DNA of 64,000 nt from Propioniciclava flava. GTDB lineage: Bacteria > Actinomycetota > Actinomycetes > Propionibacteriales > Propionibacteriaceae. The notes beneath the pieces are model-generated. The model made no database searches. It worked only from the letters and a program-made list of their open reading frames with translations, and was not told where the DNA came from. Positions 17,201 through 25,916 of the stretch are shown piece by piece. The stretch lies in assembly GCF_004126535.1 (NCBI RefSeq), contig NZ_PPCV01000006.1, forward strand, positions 1 through 64,000, written 5' to 3'. Both the position numbers and the translations under genes were made by a program. Numbering within the stretch: position 1 is the first letter of the stretch; every line of letters starts with the position of its first letter.

Positions 17201-18571
17201 TCAGGCGGCCTTGGCCTCCAGTTCTGTGGCCAAGGCGAGGAGGGAAGCCCGAGCCGCGGCGTCGTCGATGCCCAGGTAGTCGGCAGCCTTGGTGACGGAC
17301 TCGGCCAGGCTCCCCTGCCCGATCTCGGCTACGACGCCAGCTTTCGCATCGTTGATCGGGGCACCCAGACCGCGGGTGTGCAGCACCCAGGCGGCGACGG
17401 CACGCTCGGCACCGATCGGCTCGCGGCCTGCCGCCCGATCAGCGTTGAGCGCGGGCACGATGCGGATCGGGATCTTCACCGAGCCGTCGGCGGCGATCCG
17501 GGACAGTTGATCCTTCATGCGTGGGTTGCTGAAGCGCTCCAGCAGGGCCGCCCGGTAGGCGTCCACCTCGTCGGCGGGCAGCGGAAGGTGACGCGCCGCG
17601 ACATCCCACCAGTCGTTGACCCAGCCCGCCACCGTCGGATCGCTGATCGCCTCGAAGACCGTGGCATGGCCCACCACGGTCGCCGCGTAGGCCATGAGTG
17701 AGTGCGAGCCGTTCAGCAGCCACAGCTTGCGCAGTTCGTGAGGGGTGATGTCGTCAACGAACACGGCCCCCGCCGACTCCCAATCGGGGCGCCCGCCCGG
17801 GAACGATCCGGCGATCACCCATTCGGTGAACGGCTCGGTCGCCACCGCTGCGGGATCCTCGATGCCTTCGTCGTCGGCCAGCGCCTGCCGCGCCTCCGAA
17901 GAGATGCTGGGGGTGATGCGGTCAACCATCGTGGTGGCGAAGCTCACGTTGTCGTTCATCCACGCCACCAGGGTGGGATCCACAGCGGTGGCCAGCGACG
18001 ACAAGACCCCAGCGACCATGTGTCCGTTGTCGGGAACGTTGTCGCAGGGCAGGAACGTGATCGGGCCAGCGTCGGCAGCACGCCGGGCCAGCAGGCCCGC
18101 GATGAACTTACCGGGCGCGGTCGTGACGTCCAGGGTTCGCCCTGAGGCGAGTGCCTCGACATCGGCCTGGATTGCATCGTGGGCGAGATCGACGCCGCCG
18201 TCGGGCCCCGGGAGGTAGCCGGCCTCAGTGATCGTCGAACTCACGATGACGACGGCCGGATCGGCAAGGTAGCCGACGAACGCAGCCACGTCTTGGCCGC
18301 TGTGCGTCGCCGAGATGGAACTGATCACCTCGTACTCGTTGCCCTCGGGGTTCTGCACGATCAACTCGTACAGGCCGTCCTGGGCAGCCATCGCCTCGGC
18401 CATCGCCGTGGAGCGACCCGTGAACGCGGCGATGCCCCAGGCGTCGGCATCGGAGGCACGTTCGGTGTACATGGCCTCGTGGGCGCGGAAGAAGTTCCCC
18501 AGCCCCAGGTGGACGATCCGGATCGGTGCTGCGGGGCGGCCATCTTGGGCGCGGGTGAGTCGGCGGGTCAC
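17201..18571 (-). CDS. Mannitol dehydrogenase family, probable fructuronate reductase
   Basis: This is a long-chain polyol dehydrogenase of 456 residues. The N-terminal NAD-binding motif is HLGLGNFFRAHEA (residues 21-33). The catalytic K-x4-N-x2-H signature is K282, N287 and H290 in LRKLWLLNGSHS. The family includes mannitol dehydrogenase, fructuronate reductase (UxuB) and tagaturonate reductase. Linkage to uronate isomerase, a LacI regulator and gnd favours fructuronate to mannonate reduction. It is divergent from the LarA-like gene, with a candidate operator in the 137-bp gap. Sequence alone cannot decide between mannonate, altronate and mannitol as product. Confidence 0.85.
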   Translation of the reverse strand: MTRRLTRAQDGRPAAPIRIVHLGLGNFFRAHEAMYTERASDADAWGIAAFTGRSTAMAEAMAAQDGLYELIVQNPEGNEYEVISSISATHSGQDVAAFVGYLADPAVVIVSSTITEAGYLPGPDGGVDLAHDAIQADVEALASGRTLDVTTAPGKFIAGLLARRAADAGPITFLPCDNVPDNGHMVAGVLSSLATAVDPTLVAWMNDNVSFATTMVDRITPSISSEARQALADDEGIEDPAAVATEPFTEWVIAGSFPGGRPDWESAGAVFVDDITPHELRKLWLLNGSHSLMAYAATVVGHATVFEAISDPTVAGWVNDWWDVAARHLPLPADEVDAYRAALLERFSNPRMKDQLSRIAADGSVKIPIRIVPALNADRAAGREPIGAERAVAAWVLHTRGLGAPINDAKAGVVAEIGQGSLAESVTKAADYLGIDDAAARASLLALATELEAKAA

Positions 18572-18653
18572 GTCATGGACCTTTCTTGTGCGTGCAACAA
18601 CACAGGCAGCCTAGGGCTGACGCCCGGGCAACAGGGCAATTCAGGCCATTGTT

Positions 18654-18667
18654 GGCAACCGGTGGCC
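18654..18667. promoter_or_regulatory. Candidate LacI-family operator (uxuB-like/larA-like)
   Basis: GGCAACCGGTGGCC is a near-perfect 14-bp palindrome centred between 18660 and 18661, in the divergent promoter region of the dehydrogenase and LarA-like genes. It shares GCAACCGGT with the perfect palindrome upstream of lacI (21117-21128). LacI-family operators usually have such a central CG. Confidence 0.6.
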
Positions 18668-18708
18668 CTAGCATTGCCATCACTGCAATCCCGCTCCAGG
18701 AGGACGCC

Positions 18709-19992
18709 GTGTCCCAATCCGCCACCCTCGAAGCCGTGACCATCGGAGGCCCGCATCTCACGGTGGCCGACGCCGAGTTGGACGCCTTCATCCTCGATCA
18801 GTTCGCGGGTGTCGACTTCGATGACAAGTCCGTCGTCCTCGTCGTTCCCGACGGCACACGCAGTTGCCCCCTGCCGCTGCTGCTGCGCACCGTGCACCGG
18901 CACCTCATTGATCGGGTTGCGTCGCTGACGACGGTCATCGCGCTGGGCACCCATTCCTACATGGAGCCCGCCGAGATCGACGCCTGGTTCGGGGTACCGC
19001 AGGGCAGCACGCTCGCCGAGACCTACCCGGGCATGACGGTGGTCAACCACGAGTTCCTCGACCCCGACAAGATCGTGACGCTGGGCACGCTGAGCGCCGA
19101 AGAGGTGTCGCAGCTCAGCGGCGGCCTGGTCAGCGAAGAGGTCGTCGTCGAGATGAACCGCTACGTCGCCGAGGCCGACATCAACCTCGTCATCGGGCCC
19201 GTATTCCCGCATGAGGTCATCGGCATCTCCGGTGGCAACAAGTACTTCATCCCGGGCTGCAGCACCCACGACGCCATCGACTTGTCCCACTGGGTCGGTG
19301 CCCTCATCGGCATCGAAACGATGATCGGGACGACCGGCGTCACGCCCGTGCGCGCCATCGTCGACGCAGGCTCGGCGATGATCCCAGGGTTGCGGCTGGC
19401 GTTGTGCCTGGTCGTCCAGTCGGGCACGGGGGAAATCGAATCCATCTCGTTTGGCAGCAGCGAAGAATCGTGGGCGGCGGCCGCCGCGGTGGCCTCCCAA
19501 ACGCATGTCGTCTACGTCGATGAGCCCTTCACGAAGGTCATCGCGATGATGCCGACCCGCTACGACGACATCTGGACTGCCGCCAAGGGGTGCTACAAGA
19601 TGCAGCCCGCGATGGCGGACGGCGGCGAGGTGGTCATCTACGCCCCGCACGTCACCGAGGTGTCGGAGCAGCACCCTGAGATCTACGACATCGGCTACCA
19701 CAGCATCGAGTACTTCACGAAGCAGTGGGATCAGTTCCAAGGCGTCCCCAAGGGTGTTTTGGCTCACTCCACTCACGTGCGGGGGGCGGGCACGTTCGAC
19801 CCCGAGACAGGCGTCGAGACGAACCGGATCAAGGTGACGCTGTGCACGCAGATCCCGCAAGAGATCTGCGAGCAGGTCAACCTCGGCTACCTCGCTTTGG
19901 AGGACGCCGACTTCGACGCCTGGAACGCCGACCCGACGGTCTTCGTCCAGGAGAACGCCGGCGAGGTGCTGTACCGCCTCACGCCGCGCTGA
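18709..19992 (+). CDS. LarA-family nickel-dependent racemase/epimerase (possible D-gluconate 2-epimerase)
   Basis: LarA-type enzymes invert the C2 hydroxyl of 2-hydroxyacids with a nickel-pincer nucleotide bound to a lysine. All signature residues are present: D48 and R51 in PDGTR, H82 in LGTHSYM, H168 in FPHEVIGISGGNK, the cofactor lysine K178, and H194 exactly 16 residues later, as in lactate racemase K184/H200. At 427 residues the length fits. The GTG at 18709 has a good Shine-Dalgarno (ccaggagg). Its cluster is uronate catabolism, not lactate. Mannonate and gluconate are C2 epimers, so a mannonate/gluconate 2-epimerase role is inferred. Cofactor genes larB, larC and larE are not in the window. 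Confidence 0.85.
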   Translation: MSQSATLEAVTIGGPHLTVADAELDAFILDQFAGVDFDDKSVVLVVPDGTRSCPLPLLLRTVHRHLIDRVASLTTVIALGTHSYMEPAEIDAWFGVPQGSTLAETYPGMTVVNHEFLDPDKIVTLGTLSAEEVSQLSGGLVSEEVVVEMNRYVAEADINLVIGPVFPHEVIGISGGNKYFIPGCSTHDAIDLSHWVGALIGIETMIGTTGVTPVRAIVDAGSAMIPGLRLALCLVVQSGTGEIESISFGSSEESWAAAAAVASQTHVVYVDEPFTKVIAMMPTRYDDIWTAAKGCYKMQPAMADGGEVVIYAPHVTEVSEQHPEIYDIGYHSIEYFTKQWDQFQGVPKGVLAHSTHVRGAGTFDPETGVETNRIKVTLCTQIPQEICEQVNLGYLALEDADFDAWNADPTVFVQENAGEVLYRLTPR

Positions 19993-20006
19993 GCCCCTTC
20001 ACACAG

Positions 20007-20042
20007 CGAACGCGCCGCGGATCTGCATCCGTGGCGCGTTCG
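20007..20042. terminator. Bidirectional hairpin terminator
   Basis: The stem cgaacgcgccgcgga (20007-20021) pairs with tccgtggcgcgttcg (20028-20042) at 14 of 15 positions around a 6-base loop. It separates the convergent LarA-like and LacI genes. Confidence 0.75.
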
Positions 20043-20087
20043 TCCTCCGTTGGCTGCCTAGCTGAGGAACACCTCCGGTGCTGCCCG

Positions 20088-21095
20088 TTAGGCCGCGGGG
20101 GCGGTGGACTGACGCACGATCAGGCGCACCGGCACCAGGACCGGACCCGTTTCGGGTGAGGTATGCCCGGTGAGCGTCGCGGTGATGTAGCGCACCGCCG
20201 AATCGCCCAGCATCGTCAGCGGGGCGGCGACCGTGGTCAGCCCGGGAGAGACCAGCGCGGACGCGAAGATGTTGTCGAAGCCCACGACACTGACCTGCTC
20301 GGGAACCTTCACCCCGCGTTCGGCCAGCCCCTGCATGAGCCCGATCGCCATCAAGTCGTTGAAGCACACGACCGCTTTGAGGCGGCGCGCTGCGATCACC
20401 TCGGCGGCACCCCGCCCGCCTTGGAGCGTGGGCGCGAACGGCCCGACCCGGTGCTCGGTGAAGCCGAGTTCGCGAGCCGACTCGCGGACGGCACGCCAGC
20501 GCATCCCATCGGCCCAGGACGCCTCGGGGCCCGCGAGATAGGTGATGTTGCGGTGCCCCAGCGCCAGGAGATGCTCGGCGGCCTTCCGGACGCCGTGGGC
20601 CATGTCCGGCACGATGCAATGCAAGCCCGACACGCGCCGGTTCAAGATGACGACCGGAAGGGACTTGGCGAGGGTGCGCAGTTCAGTGTCGGACAGGCGC
20701 GAACTGGCGATGATCAAGCCGTCCAGCAGGGGCAGCGAACGGCGCAGCATTTCGCGCTCCAGCGCCTCCGACTCCTGCGCGTCGTTCAAAGTGACGACGA
20801 ACCCTGCCTCCGCGGCAGCGGCCTGACAGCCGCGGATCACGCGGAAGTTGAACGGGTTGGTGATGTCTGCGACAGCCAGGCCCAAGACCTTCGTCGTCGT
20901 CTTAGCGGCCGCACGGGTGACCTCACGGCTGCGGTAGCCGAGTTCCTCTGCCACCTGGCGAATGCGCTCCGCAGTCTGCGCACTCACCCGCCCGGGTCGC
21001 GAGAAGGCCCGTGACACCGTCGACGGGCTCACTCCCGCGACACGTGCCACGTCATAGATCGTCGCGTCCGACCCCGTGCCCGCCTCGTTGACCAT
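20088..21095 (-). CDS. LacI-family transcriptional regulator
   Basis: The 335-residue repressor has an N-terminal helix-turn-helix (ATIYDVARVAGVSPSTVSRA, about residues 10-29), a hinge region and a periplasmic-binding-protein-like effector domain with GLAVADITNPF, VPEQVSVVGFDN and a C-terminal dimer region. The ATG at 21093-21095 places the HTH at the usual distance from the N-terminus. A perfect palindrome 22 bp upstream (21117-21128) suggests autorepression. Similar sites lie in the promoters of the dehydrogenase/larA-like and uxaC/gnd gene pairs. The likely effector is a uronate or a derivative. Confidence 0.92.
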   Translation of the reverse strand: MVNEAGTGSDATIYDVARVAGVSPSTVSRAFSRPGRVSAQTAERIRQVAEELGYRSREVTRAAAKTTTKVLGLAVADITNPFNFRVIRGCQAAAAEAGFVVTLNDAQESEALEREMLRRSLPLLDGLIIASSRLSDTELRTLAKSLPVVILNRRVSGLHCIVPDMAHGVRKAAEHLLALGHRNITYLAGPEASWADGMRWRAVRESARELGFTEHRVGPFAPTLQGGRGAAEVIAARRLKAVVCFNDLMAIGLMQGLAERGVKVPEQVSVVGFDNIFASALVSPGLTTVAAPLTMLGDSAVRYITATLTGHTSPETGPVLVPVRLIVRQSTAPAA

Positions 21096-21116
21096 GCCTG
21101 CGAGCCTAGCAACCCT

Positions 21117-21128
21117 GCAACCGGTTGC
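21117..21128. promoter_or_regulatory. Candidate LacI-family operator (lacI promoter)
   Basis: GCAACCGGTTGC is a perfect 12-bp palindrome with a central CG, the typical layout of a LacI-family operator. It lies 22 bp upstream of the regulator's start codon, between it and uxaC. Confidence 0.7.
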
Positions 21129-21237
21129 CACCCTGTTCTGGCAAGATCCCCACCCCCACTTTGGCAGCGCGACACGCGGCGCGAGCACGTCGAATAGTGC
21201 GACCCCAACCGGAGCCGCCCTGTTCGATGAGACGTCC

Positions 21238-22662
21238 TTACACGGTGATGTTGAAGGCCTTCTTGGGGAGATCCGCCACGAACGCGTTGGCCAACTCCTG
21301 CGCCTCATCCAGCGCCAGACGATGCTGGACGACCAGGGTGGCCAGATAGGAGGAATCCACGCGGCGAGCCAGGTCGTGACGGGCCGGGATCGACATGAAC
21401 GCGCGAGTGTCGTCGACGAAACCGGTCGTCTTGTAGAAGGTGCCGTACTCGGTCACCGAGGAACGCCAACGCATGATGGCGTCGGGGGCGTCGATGAACC
21501 ACCACGGCGGGCCGACGTACACCGATGGGTAGAAGCCCGCGAGCGGACCCACCTCACGGCTGTAGACCGTCTCGTCTTGACCGAAGATGATCACCCGGAA
21601 GTTCGGGTTCGTCCCGAACGCGTTCAGCATCGGATGCAGCGCGTGAACCGCCTCAATCGCGATGGGGATGTCCCCGCCGACGTCGGCCCCGAACTTCTCG
21701 AAGGTCGCCTGGTGGTGGTTGCGGTAGACCGCCGGGTGCAGCGTCATGACGAGGCCGTCTTCGGACGCCATCCGGGCCATCTCGAACATGAAGGTCCGAC
21801 GCAGCGCGTCGGTGGCCTCCGTGGTCGCCTCACCGCGTCGGGCTGCCGCGTACACCGCTTCGGCTTCCTCCCGCGGCAGCGGTTCGGTGCCCAGATCGAT
21901 GTGGGCGTGGTCGGAGGACACCGCCCCCATGCTCTTGAAGAACTGGCGGCGGTTCTCCATGGCGGCGATCCATCCGCCGAACGTGTCGGTGGCGATGCCG
22001 GTCTTCGCACCCAGGGCGTCGATCAGCTCGTTCCAGCCCGCACGCCCTGCCTCCAGGTACTTGTCGGGGCGGAAGGTGGGCACGACGGTGGTGGCCACGC
22101 TGTCGTCGGCGGCCAGCTTGGCGTGGTGCTCCAGGTCGTCCAGCGGGTCATCGGTGGTGGCCAGGAACGCAATGTTGAAGGTGTCGAGCAGGGCACGCGG
22201 CTTGAAGGCGTCCGTGGCGAGCTTGGCATTGATGGCGTCGTAGATGTCGTCGGCGGTCTCCGCGCTGGGCCGCACGTCGATCCCGAAGATGTCGACGAGT
22301 TCCATCTCCATCCAGTACTTCATCGGGGTGCCGCGGAACAGTTCGTAGTGGGAGCAGAAGATCCGCCACGCCTCCCGAGCCTGCTCGTCGGTGAAGTCCG
22401 TCCGGCCCACCGGGACGCCAAGCGCGCCCAGATCGACGCCTTGCCCGTGAAGGATCCGGTTCACGTAGTGGTCGGGGGTCAACAGGAGGTCGGTCGCGTT
22501 CTTGAACGGGATGTCGTCGGCGATCCAGGCGGGCGGGACGTGTCCGTGAGGCGAGATGATCGGCAGATCTTTGACCTGCTCGTACAGCTTGCGGGCCACT
22601 GCGCGTGTCTGCGGCTCTGCAGGGAACAGGCGATCAGGGTGAATGGTCAACGGCTGGGTCAT
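21238..22662 (-). CDS. uxaC: Uronate (glucuronate) isomerase
   Basis: The enzyme interconverts D-glucuronate and D-fructuronate, or D-galacturonate and D-tagaturonate. The 474 residues match the UxaC amidohydrolase-fold family: LPIISPHGHVPP carries the HxH motif, and KYWMEMELVDIFG, WNELIDALG and PPWWFIDAPDAIMRWR are typical blocks. The ATG at 22660-22662 (MTQPLTIHPDRLFP) matches the family start. It is divergent from gnd and upstream of the regulator on the same strand. Whether glucuronate or galacturonate is the main substrate is not visible. Confidence 0.95.
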   Translation of the reverse strand: MTQPLTIHPDRLFPAEPQTRAVARKLYEQVKDLPIISPHGHVPPAWIADDIPFKNATDLLLTPDHYVNRILHGQGVDLGALGVPVGRTDFTDEQAREAWRIFCSHYELFRGTPMKYWMEMELVDIFGIDVRPSAETADDIYDAINAKLATDAFKPRALLDTFNIAFLATTDDPLDDLEHHAKLAADDSVATTVVPTFRPDKYLEAGRAGWNELIDALGAKTGIATDTFGGWIAAMENRRQFFKSMGAVSSDHAHIDLGTEPLPREEAEAVYAAARRGEATTEATDALRRTFMFEMARMASEDGLVMTLHPAVYRNHHQATFEKFGADVGGDIPIAIEAVHALHPMLNAFGTNPNFRVIIFGQDETVYSREVGPLAGFYPSVYVGPPWWFIDAPDAIMRWRSSVTEYGTFYKTTGFVDDTRAFMSIPARHDLARRVDSSYLATLVVQHRLALDEAQELANAFVADLPKKAFNITV

Positions 22663-22730
22663 GGCGTCATTGTGGCGGTCGCGCGCGACCATGTCAGGCA
22701 AAAAGCCGTCGTTGCGCCAGTTTGGCGCCA

Positions 22731-22742
22731 GGTTGCGCAACC
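22731..22742. promoter_or_regulatory. Candidate operator between uxaC and gnd
   Basis: GGTTGCGCAACC is a perfect 12-bp palindrome in the 217-bp divergent promoter region of uxaC and gnd. Its half-sites are those of the lacI operator in swapped order (GGTTGC/GCAACC instead of GCAACC/GGTTGC). A further GTTGGCAA at 22753-22760 matches GTTGGCAA at 18651-18658 in the other divergent region. Either element could be the bound site. Confidence 0.5.
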
Positions 22743-22879
22743 ACTTTCCACGGTTGGCAATCAGTGTCTTGCCGCCGTCGAATCGGGCAAGATGGTATGG
22801 GTATGGTCGCTCGCGCGGCATCGACGCCGGTGCTCCACTCAGCGGCTCACCATCATCTCCGACGAAAGGGCACCACCAC

Positions 22880-24328
22880 ATGAGCGACAAGACGGGAACC
22901 GCCCAGATCGGCGTGATCGGCATGGCCGTCATGGGATCCAACCTGGCACGCAACTTCGCCAACCACGGCTACCGGACCGCGATCTTCAACCGCACCTGGT
23001 CCAAGACTGAGGCCGTCAACGAGGCCCACCCCGAAGCGCACTTCATCGCTTCCGAATCTCTGCCCGAGTTCGTCGACTCCCTGGAGAAGCCGCGCCGCAT
23101 CGTCATCATGGTCAAGGCCGGCGCCGGAACCGACGCCACCATTGACGCCCTGGTGCCCCTGCTGGAGCCGGGCGACATCATCGTCGACGGCGGCAACGCC
23201 TACTTCCAGGACACCCGCCGCCGCGAGAAGGCGCTGCGGGAGCACGACCTCCACTTCGTGGGCGCCGGCATTTCCGGCGGCGAGACCGGCGCACTGGAGG
23301 GTCCCTCCATCATGCCCGGCGGGTCCCCGCACTCCTACCAGTACGTCGGCAAGATGCTGGAAGACATCTCGGCCAAGGTTCAGGGCCCCAACGGCGAAGA
23401 ACCGTGCTGCACCTACATCGGTACCGATGGCGCCGGACACTTCGTCAAGATGGTCCACAACGGCATCGAGTACGCCGACATGCAGTTCATCGGTGAGGCC
23501 TACGACCTGCTCAAGGGCGCTGGCCTGAGCGCCGCCGAGGCAGCCGACGAGTTCGCCCAGTGGAACACCGGCGACCTCGACTCCTACCTGATCGAGATCA
23601 CCTCCGAGGTGCTGCGCCAGGTCGACGCCGAGACGGGCAAGCCGCTGGTCGACGTCATCGTCGACGCCGCCGGGATGAAGGGCACCGGCACGTGGACGGT
23701 GCAGGAGGCGCTGAACCTGGGCGTCCCCGCCGCTGCCATCGCCGAAGCCGTGTTCGCGCGCGCCGCGTCCTCGAGCCCCGAACTCCGCAAGGCCGCCCAG
23801 GCCGCGCTCCAGGGCCCCGATGGCACGGTGGACGTCGAGGATCGTGCCGCTTTCATCGAGGACGTGCGCCAGGCGCTGTGGGCCTCGAAGGTCGTCGCCT
23901 ACGCCCAGGGCCTGAACCTGATCAAGATCGGCGCTCGCGACTACGGCTGGGACATCGACGTTGCCGCGGTGGCCCGCATCTGGCGTGCCGGGTGCATCAT
24001 CCGCGCCAAGCTGCTGGATCGCATCGCCAATGAGTACGCGGCCGGGAACCTGGAAACCCTGCTGGAGGCGCCGTCCATCGCCGCCGGGCTCGCCGACTCC
24101 AACCCTGCGTGGCGTCGTGTCGTGGGCAAGGCCGCCGCTGCAGGCGTCCCGATCCCCGGGTTCAGTTCGGCGTTGTCCTACTACGACCTGGTCCGTGCCC
24201 CGCGCACGAATGCCGCGTTGACCCAAGGCCTGCGGGACTTCTTCGGCTCGCACACCTACCAGCGGATCGACAAGGAAGGCACCTTCCACACGCTGTGGTC
24301 CGGCGATCGCACCGAGGTGCAAGAGTGA
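22880..24328 (+). CDS. gnd: 6-phosphogluconate dehydrogenase, decarboxylating
   Basis: The enzyme oxidises 6-phosphogluconate to ribulose 5-phosphate and CO2 with NADP. Motifs: GVIGMAVMGSNLARN (residues 11-25, dinucleotide binding), NRTW (2'-phosphate side), the substrate-binding GISGGETGALEGPSIMPGG and the catalytic FVKMVHNGIEYADMQ. At 482 residues it is the long, homodimeric form. The ATG at 22880 is supported by the family start. Its divergent pairing with uxaC, rather than with zwf, is notable and suggests use in aldonate/uronate breakdown. A strong terminator follows. Confidence 0.96.
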   Translation: MSDKTGTAQIGVIGMAVMGSNLARNFANHGYRTAIFNRTWSKTEAVNEAHPEAHFIASESLPEFVDSLEKPRRIVIMVKAGAGTDATIDALVPLLEPGDIIVDGGNAYFQDTRRREKALREHDLHFVGAGISGGETGALEGPSIMPGGSPHSYQYVGKMLEDISAKVQGPNGEEPCCTYIGTDGAGHFVKMVHNGIEYADMQFIGEAYDLLKGAGLSAAEAADEFAQWNTGDLDSYLIEITSEVLRQVDAETGKPLVDVIVDAAGMKGTGTWTVQEALNLGVPAAAIAEAVFARAASSSPELRKAAQAALQGPDGTVDVEDRAAFIEDVRQALWASKVVAYAQGLNLIKIGARDYGWDIDVAAVARIWRAGCIIRAKLLDRIANEYAAGNLETLLEAPSIAAGLADSNPAWRRVVGKAAAAGVPIPGFSSALSYYDLVRAPRTNAALTQGLRDFFGSHTYQRIDKEGTFHTLWSGDRTEVQE

Positions 24329-24350
24329 CGCAGCGCTGAACGCGTAGCCG

Positions 24351-24386
24351 GTGTGGCGGGTCCGGGAATCCCCGGGCCCGCCACAC
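24351..24386 (+). terminator. Strong hairpin terminator after gnd
   Basis: gtgtggcgggtccggg (24351-24366) pairs with cccgggcccgccacac (24371-24386) over 16 bp with one G-U pair and a 4-base loop. A mixed tract starting cgttgtaa follows, just ahead of the next gene. Confidence 0.8.
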
Positions 24387-24399
24387 CGTTGTAAGGACT

Positions 24400-25125
24400 A
24401 TGAAGATCGACATCTGGTCCGACATCGCCTGCCCGTGGTGCTACATCGGCTTGACCCGCTTCGAGCGCGCGCTGGCCGAGTTCCCTCACCGTGACGAGGT
24501 CAAGGTGACGGTCCACAGTTTCCAGTTGGATCCCTCGCTCCCCGACTCCTACCCGGGCACCGAGGCCGAGTACCTGTCCGGCCGCAAGGGCATCAGCGTC
24601 CCCGAGGTGGAGGCCATGTTCGAGCATGTCGCTGCCGCGGCGGCGTCCGAGGGTCTCACCATGCGCTTCGACACCCTGGCGGTGGCCAACTCCCGGCGCG
24701 CCCATCGAGTGCTGCATGCCGCCGTGGCCGCCGATCCCAGCGGAGCGACGCAGCGACGCCTGGAAGATTCGCTGTTTCGGGCACACTTCACCGACGGCGA
24801 GTCGATCGCGGATCCGGACGTCCTGGTCCGCCTGGCGACCACGGCAGGCATGAACGCTGCTGAGGCTGCGGCAGCCGTGGACGACGAGACCCGCGACGCC
24901 GAGGTGGCCGCCGACATCACCCGCGCCGCCCAGTTGGGCATCTCCGGGGTGCCTTTCTTCGTCCTCGATGAGCGCTACGGCATCTCGGGAGCGCAGCCAC
25001 GTGAGGTGTTCGACCAGGCCCTGACCCGTGTGTGGGACGAACTGCACCCCCGCATCGAACCGTTGAAGGTCCCCGGGCTGGAAGGGTTCTCGGGTGGTCC
25101 GGCGTGCGGACCTGACGGCTGCTGA
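24400..25125 (+). CDS. DsbA-family oxidoreductase (FrnE-like)
   Basis: The 241-residue thioredoxin-fold protein of the FrnE subfamily starts MKIDIWSDIACPWCYIG, with the CPWC redox motif at residues 11-14. It has the typical inserted helical domain and the cis-Pro loop ISGVPFFVLDERYGISGAQP. There is no signal peptide, so it acts in the cytoplasm. The C-terminal GGPACGPDGC carries two extra cysteines, seen in many actinobacterial members. It is separated from gnd by a terminator and is probably monocistronic. Confidence 0.9.
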   Translation: MKIDIWSDIACPWCYIGLTRFERALAEFPHRDEVKVTVHSFQLDPSLPDSYPGTEAEYLSGRKGISVPEVEAMFEHVAAAAASEGLTMRFDTLAVANSRRAHRVLHAAVAADPSGATQRRLEDSLFRAHFTDGESIADPDVLVRLATTAGMNAAEAAAAVDDETRDAEVAADITRAAQLGISGVPFFVLDERYGISGAQPREVFDQALTRVWDELHPRIEPLKVPGLEGFSGGPACGPDGC

Positions 25126-25184
25126 GCGGTCAGGGGCGGGCGTGCACTAATCTCGCAAGCGCCCACTCCATCTGAGGATCTTTG

Positions 25185-25916
25185 ATGTCATCACCGATGT
25201 CCCCCACGGTTCCTTCACCGGACGCGAGTGTCCCTCCGGCGCATTCCACCGTGGGGGCATCCCCCGGACTCCCCGCAGGACGCACCCGTACGTCGGGGCA
25301 CCTGCTGTCCTCGTGGCAGTGGGCTCACGTGACGTGCTGGCTTTTGGCACTGGCCGCCGCCACGTCGCTGTATGCCGTCGTCGTGGAGGGGTGGGGGCAG
25401 CTGACCATCGACGCCTATGCGCGTCACGTTCCCGGGATGGCCATCCCCGTGCACACCTACGTGAAGCATCAGGCCCTCGCGGCGATGCTCGGCGCGCTCA
25501 GCGTGGTGGCCTCGGGGGGGAGTTGGCTGCTGTGGCAGTATCGCGTCGCCCGTGAGGTTCCCCGCGACGCGCTGCGCTTTGGGCCCCCCTGGCATGTCGC
25601 GGCCTGGTTGATTCCCGTGGTCGCCCTGGTCGCCCCTCCCCTGACGGTCGCCGATGTGGCACGGGCGTCTGGTGCCATCGTGCCTCGCGGCGTTCTCGCA
25701 GCGTGGTGGGCGTGCTGGATCGGAGCCTGCCTCGCGTGCCCGTTGGGCCTGAACCTGGCCGACCAAGCTGCCGACACCGACGCGGCCCTGTTCGCGGCGC
25801 GGGTGTCGTTGACGGGACACCTGCTCCTCATCGCGGCCGCCGCCCTCGCGTGGAACCTCGTGCAGAGAATCTCTCGTGCCCTGGGCGGGGCGTCGCCTCA
25901 GGGAAGCGCCGCGTAG
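25185..25916 (+). CDS. Membrane protein with DUF4328-like domain
   Basis: The 243 residues comprise a Pro/Ser-rich cytoplasmic N-terminus of about 45 residues followed by about five membrane helices. The block LWQYRVAREVPRDAL, then WHVAAWLIPVVALVAPPLTVADVARAS, matches the W-x-W-x-x-P...D-x-W-R-A-S pattern of DUF4328 proteins. The start is the ATG at 25185, just after a TTG. The 3' end overlaps the end of aroE on the other strand by 19 bp. Function unknown. Confidence 0.65.
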   Translation: MSSPMSPTVPSPDASVPPAHSTVGASPGLPAGRTRTSGHLLSSWQWAHVTCWLLALAAATSLYAVVVEGWGQLTIDAYARHVPGMAIPVHTYVKHQALAAMLGALSVVASGGSWLLWQYRVAREVPRDALRFGPPWHVAAWLIPVVALVAPPLTVADVARASGAIVPRGVLAAWWACWIGACLACPLGLNLADQAADTDAALFAARVSLTGHLLLIAAAALAWNLVQRISRALGGASPQGSAA

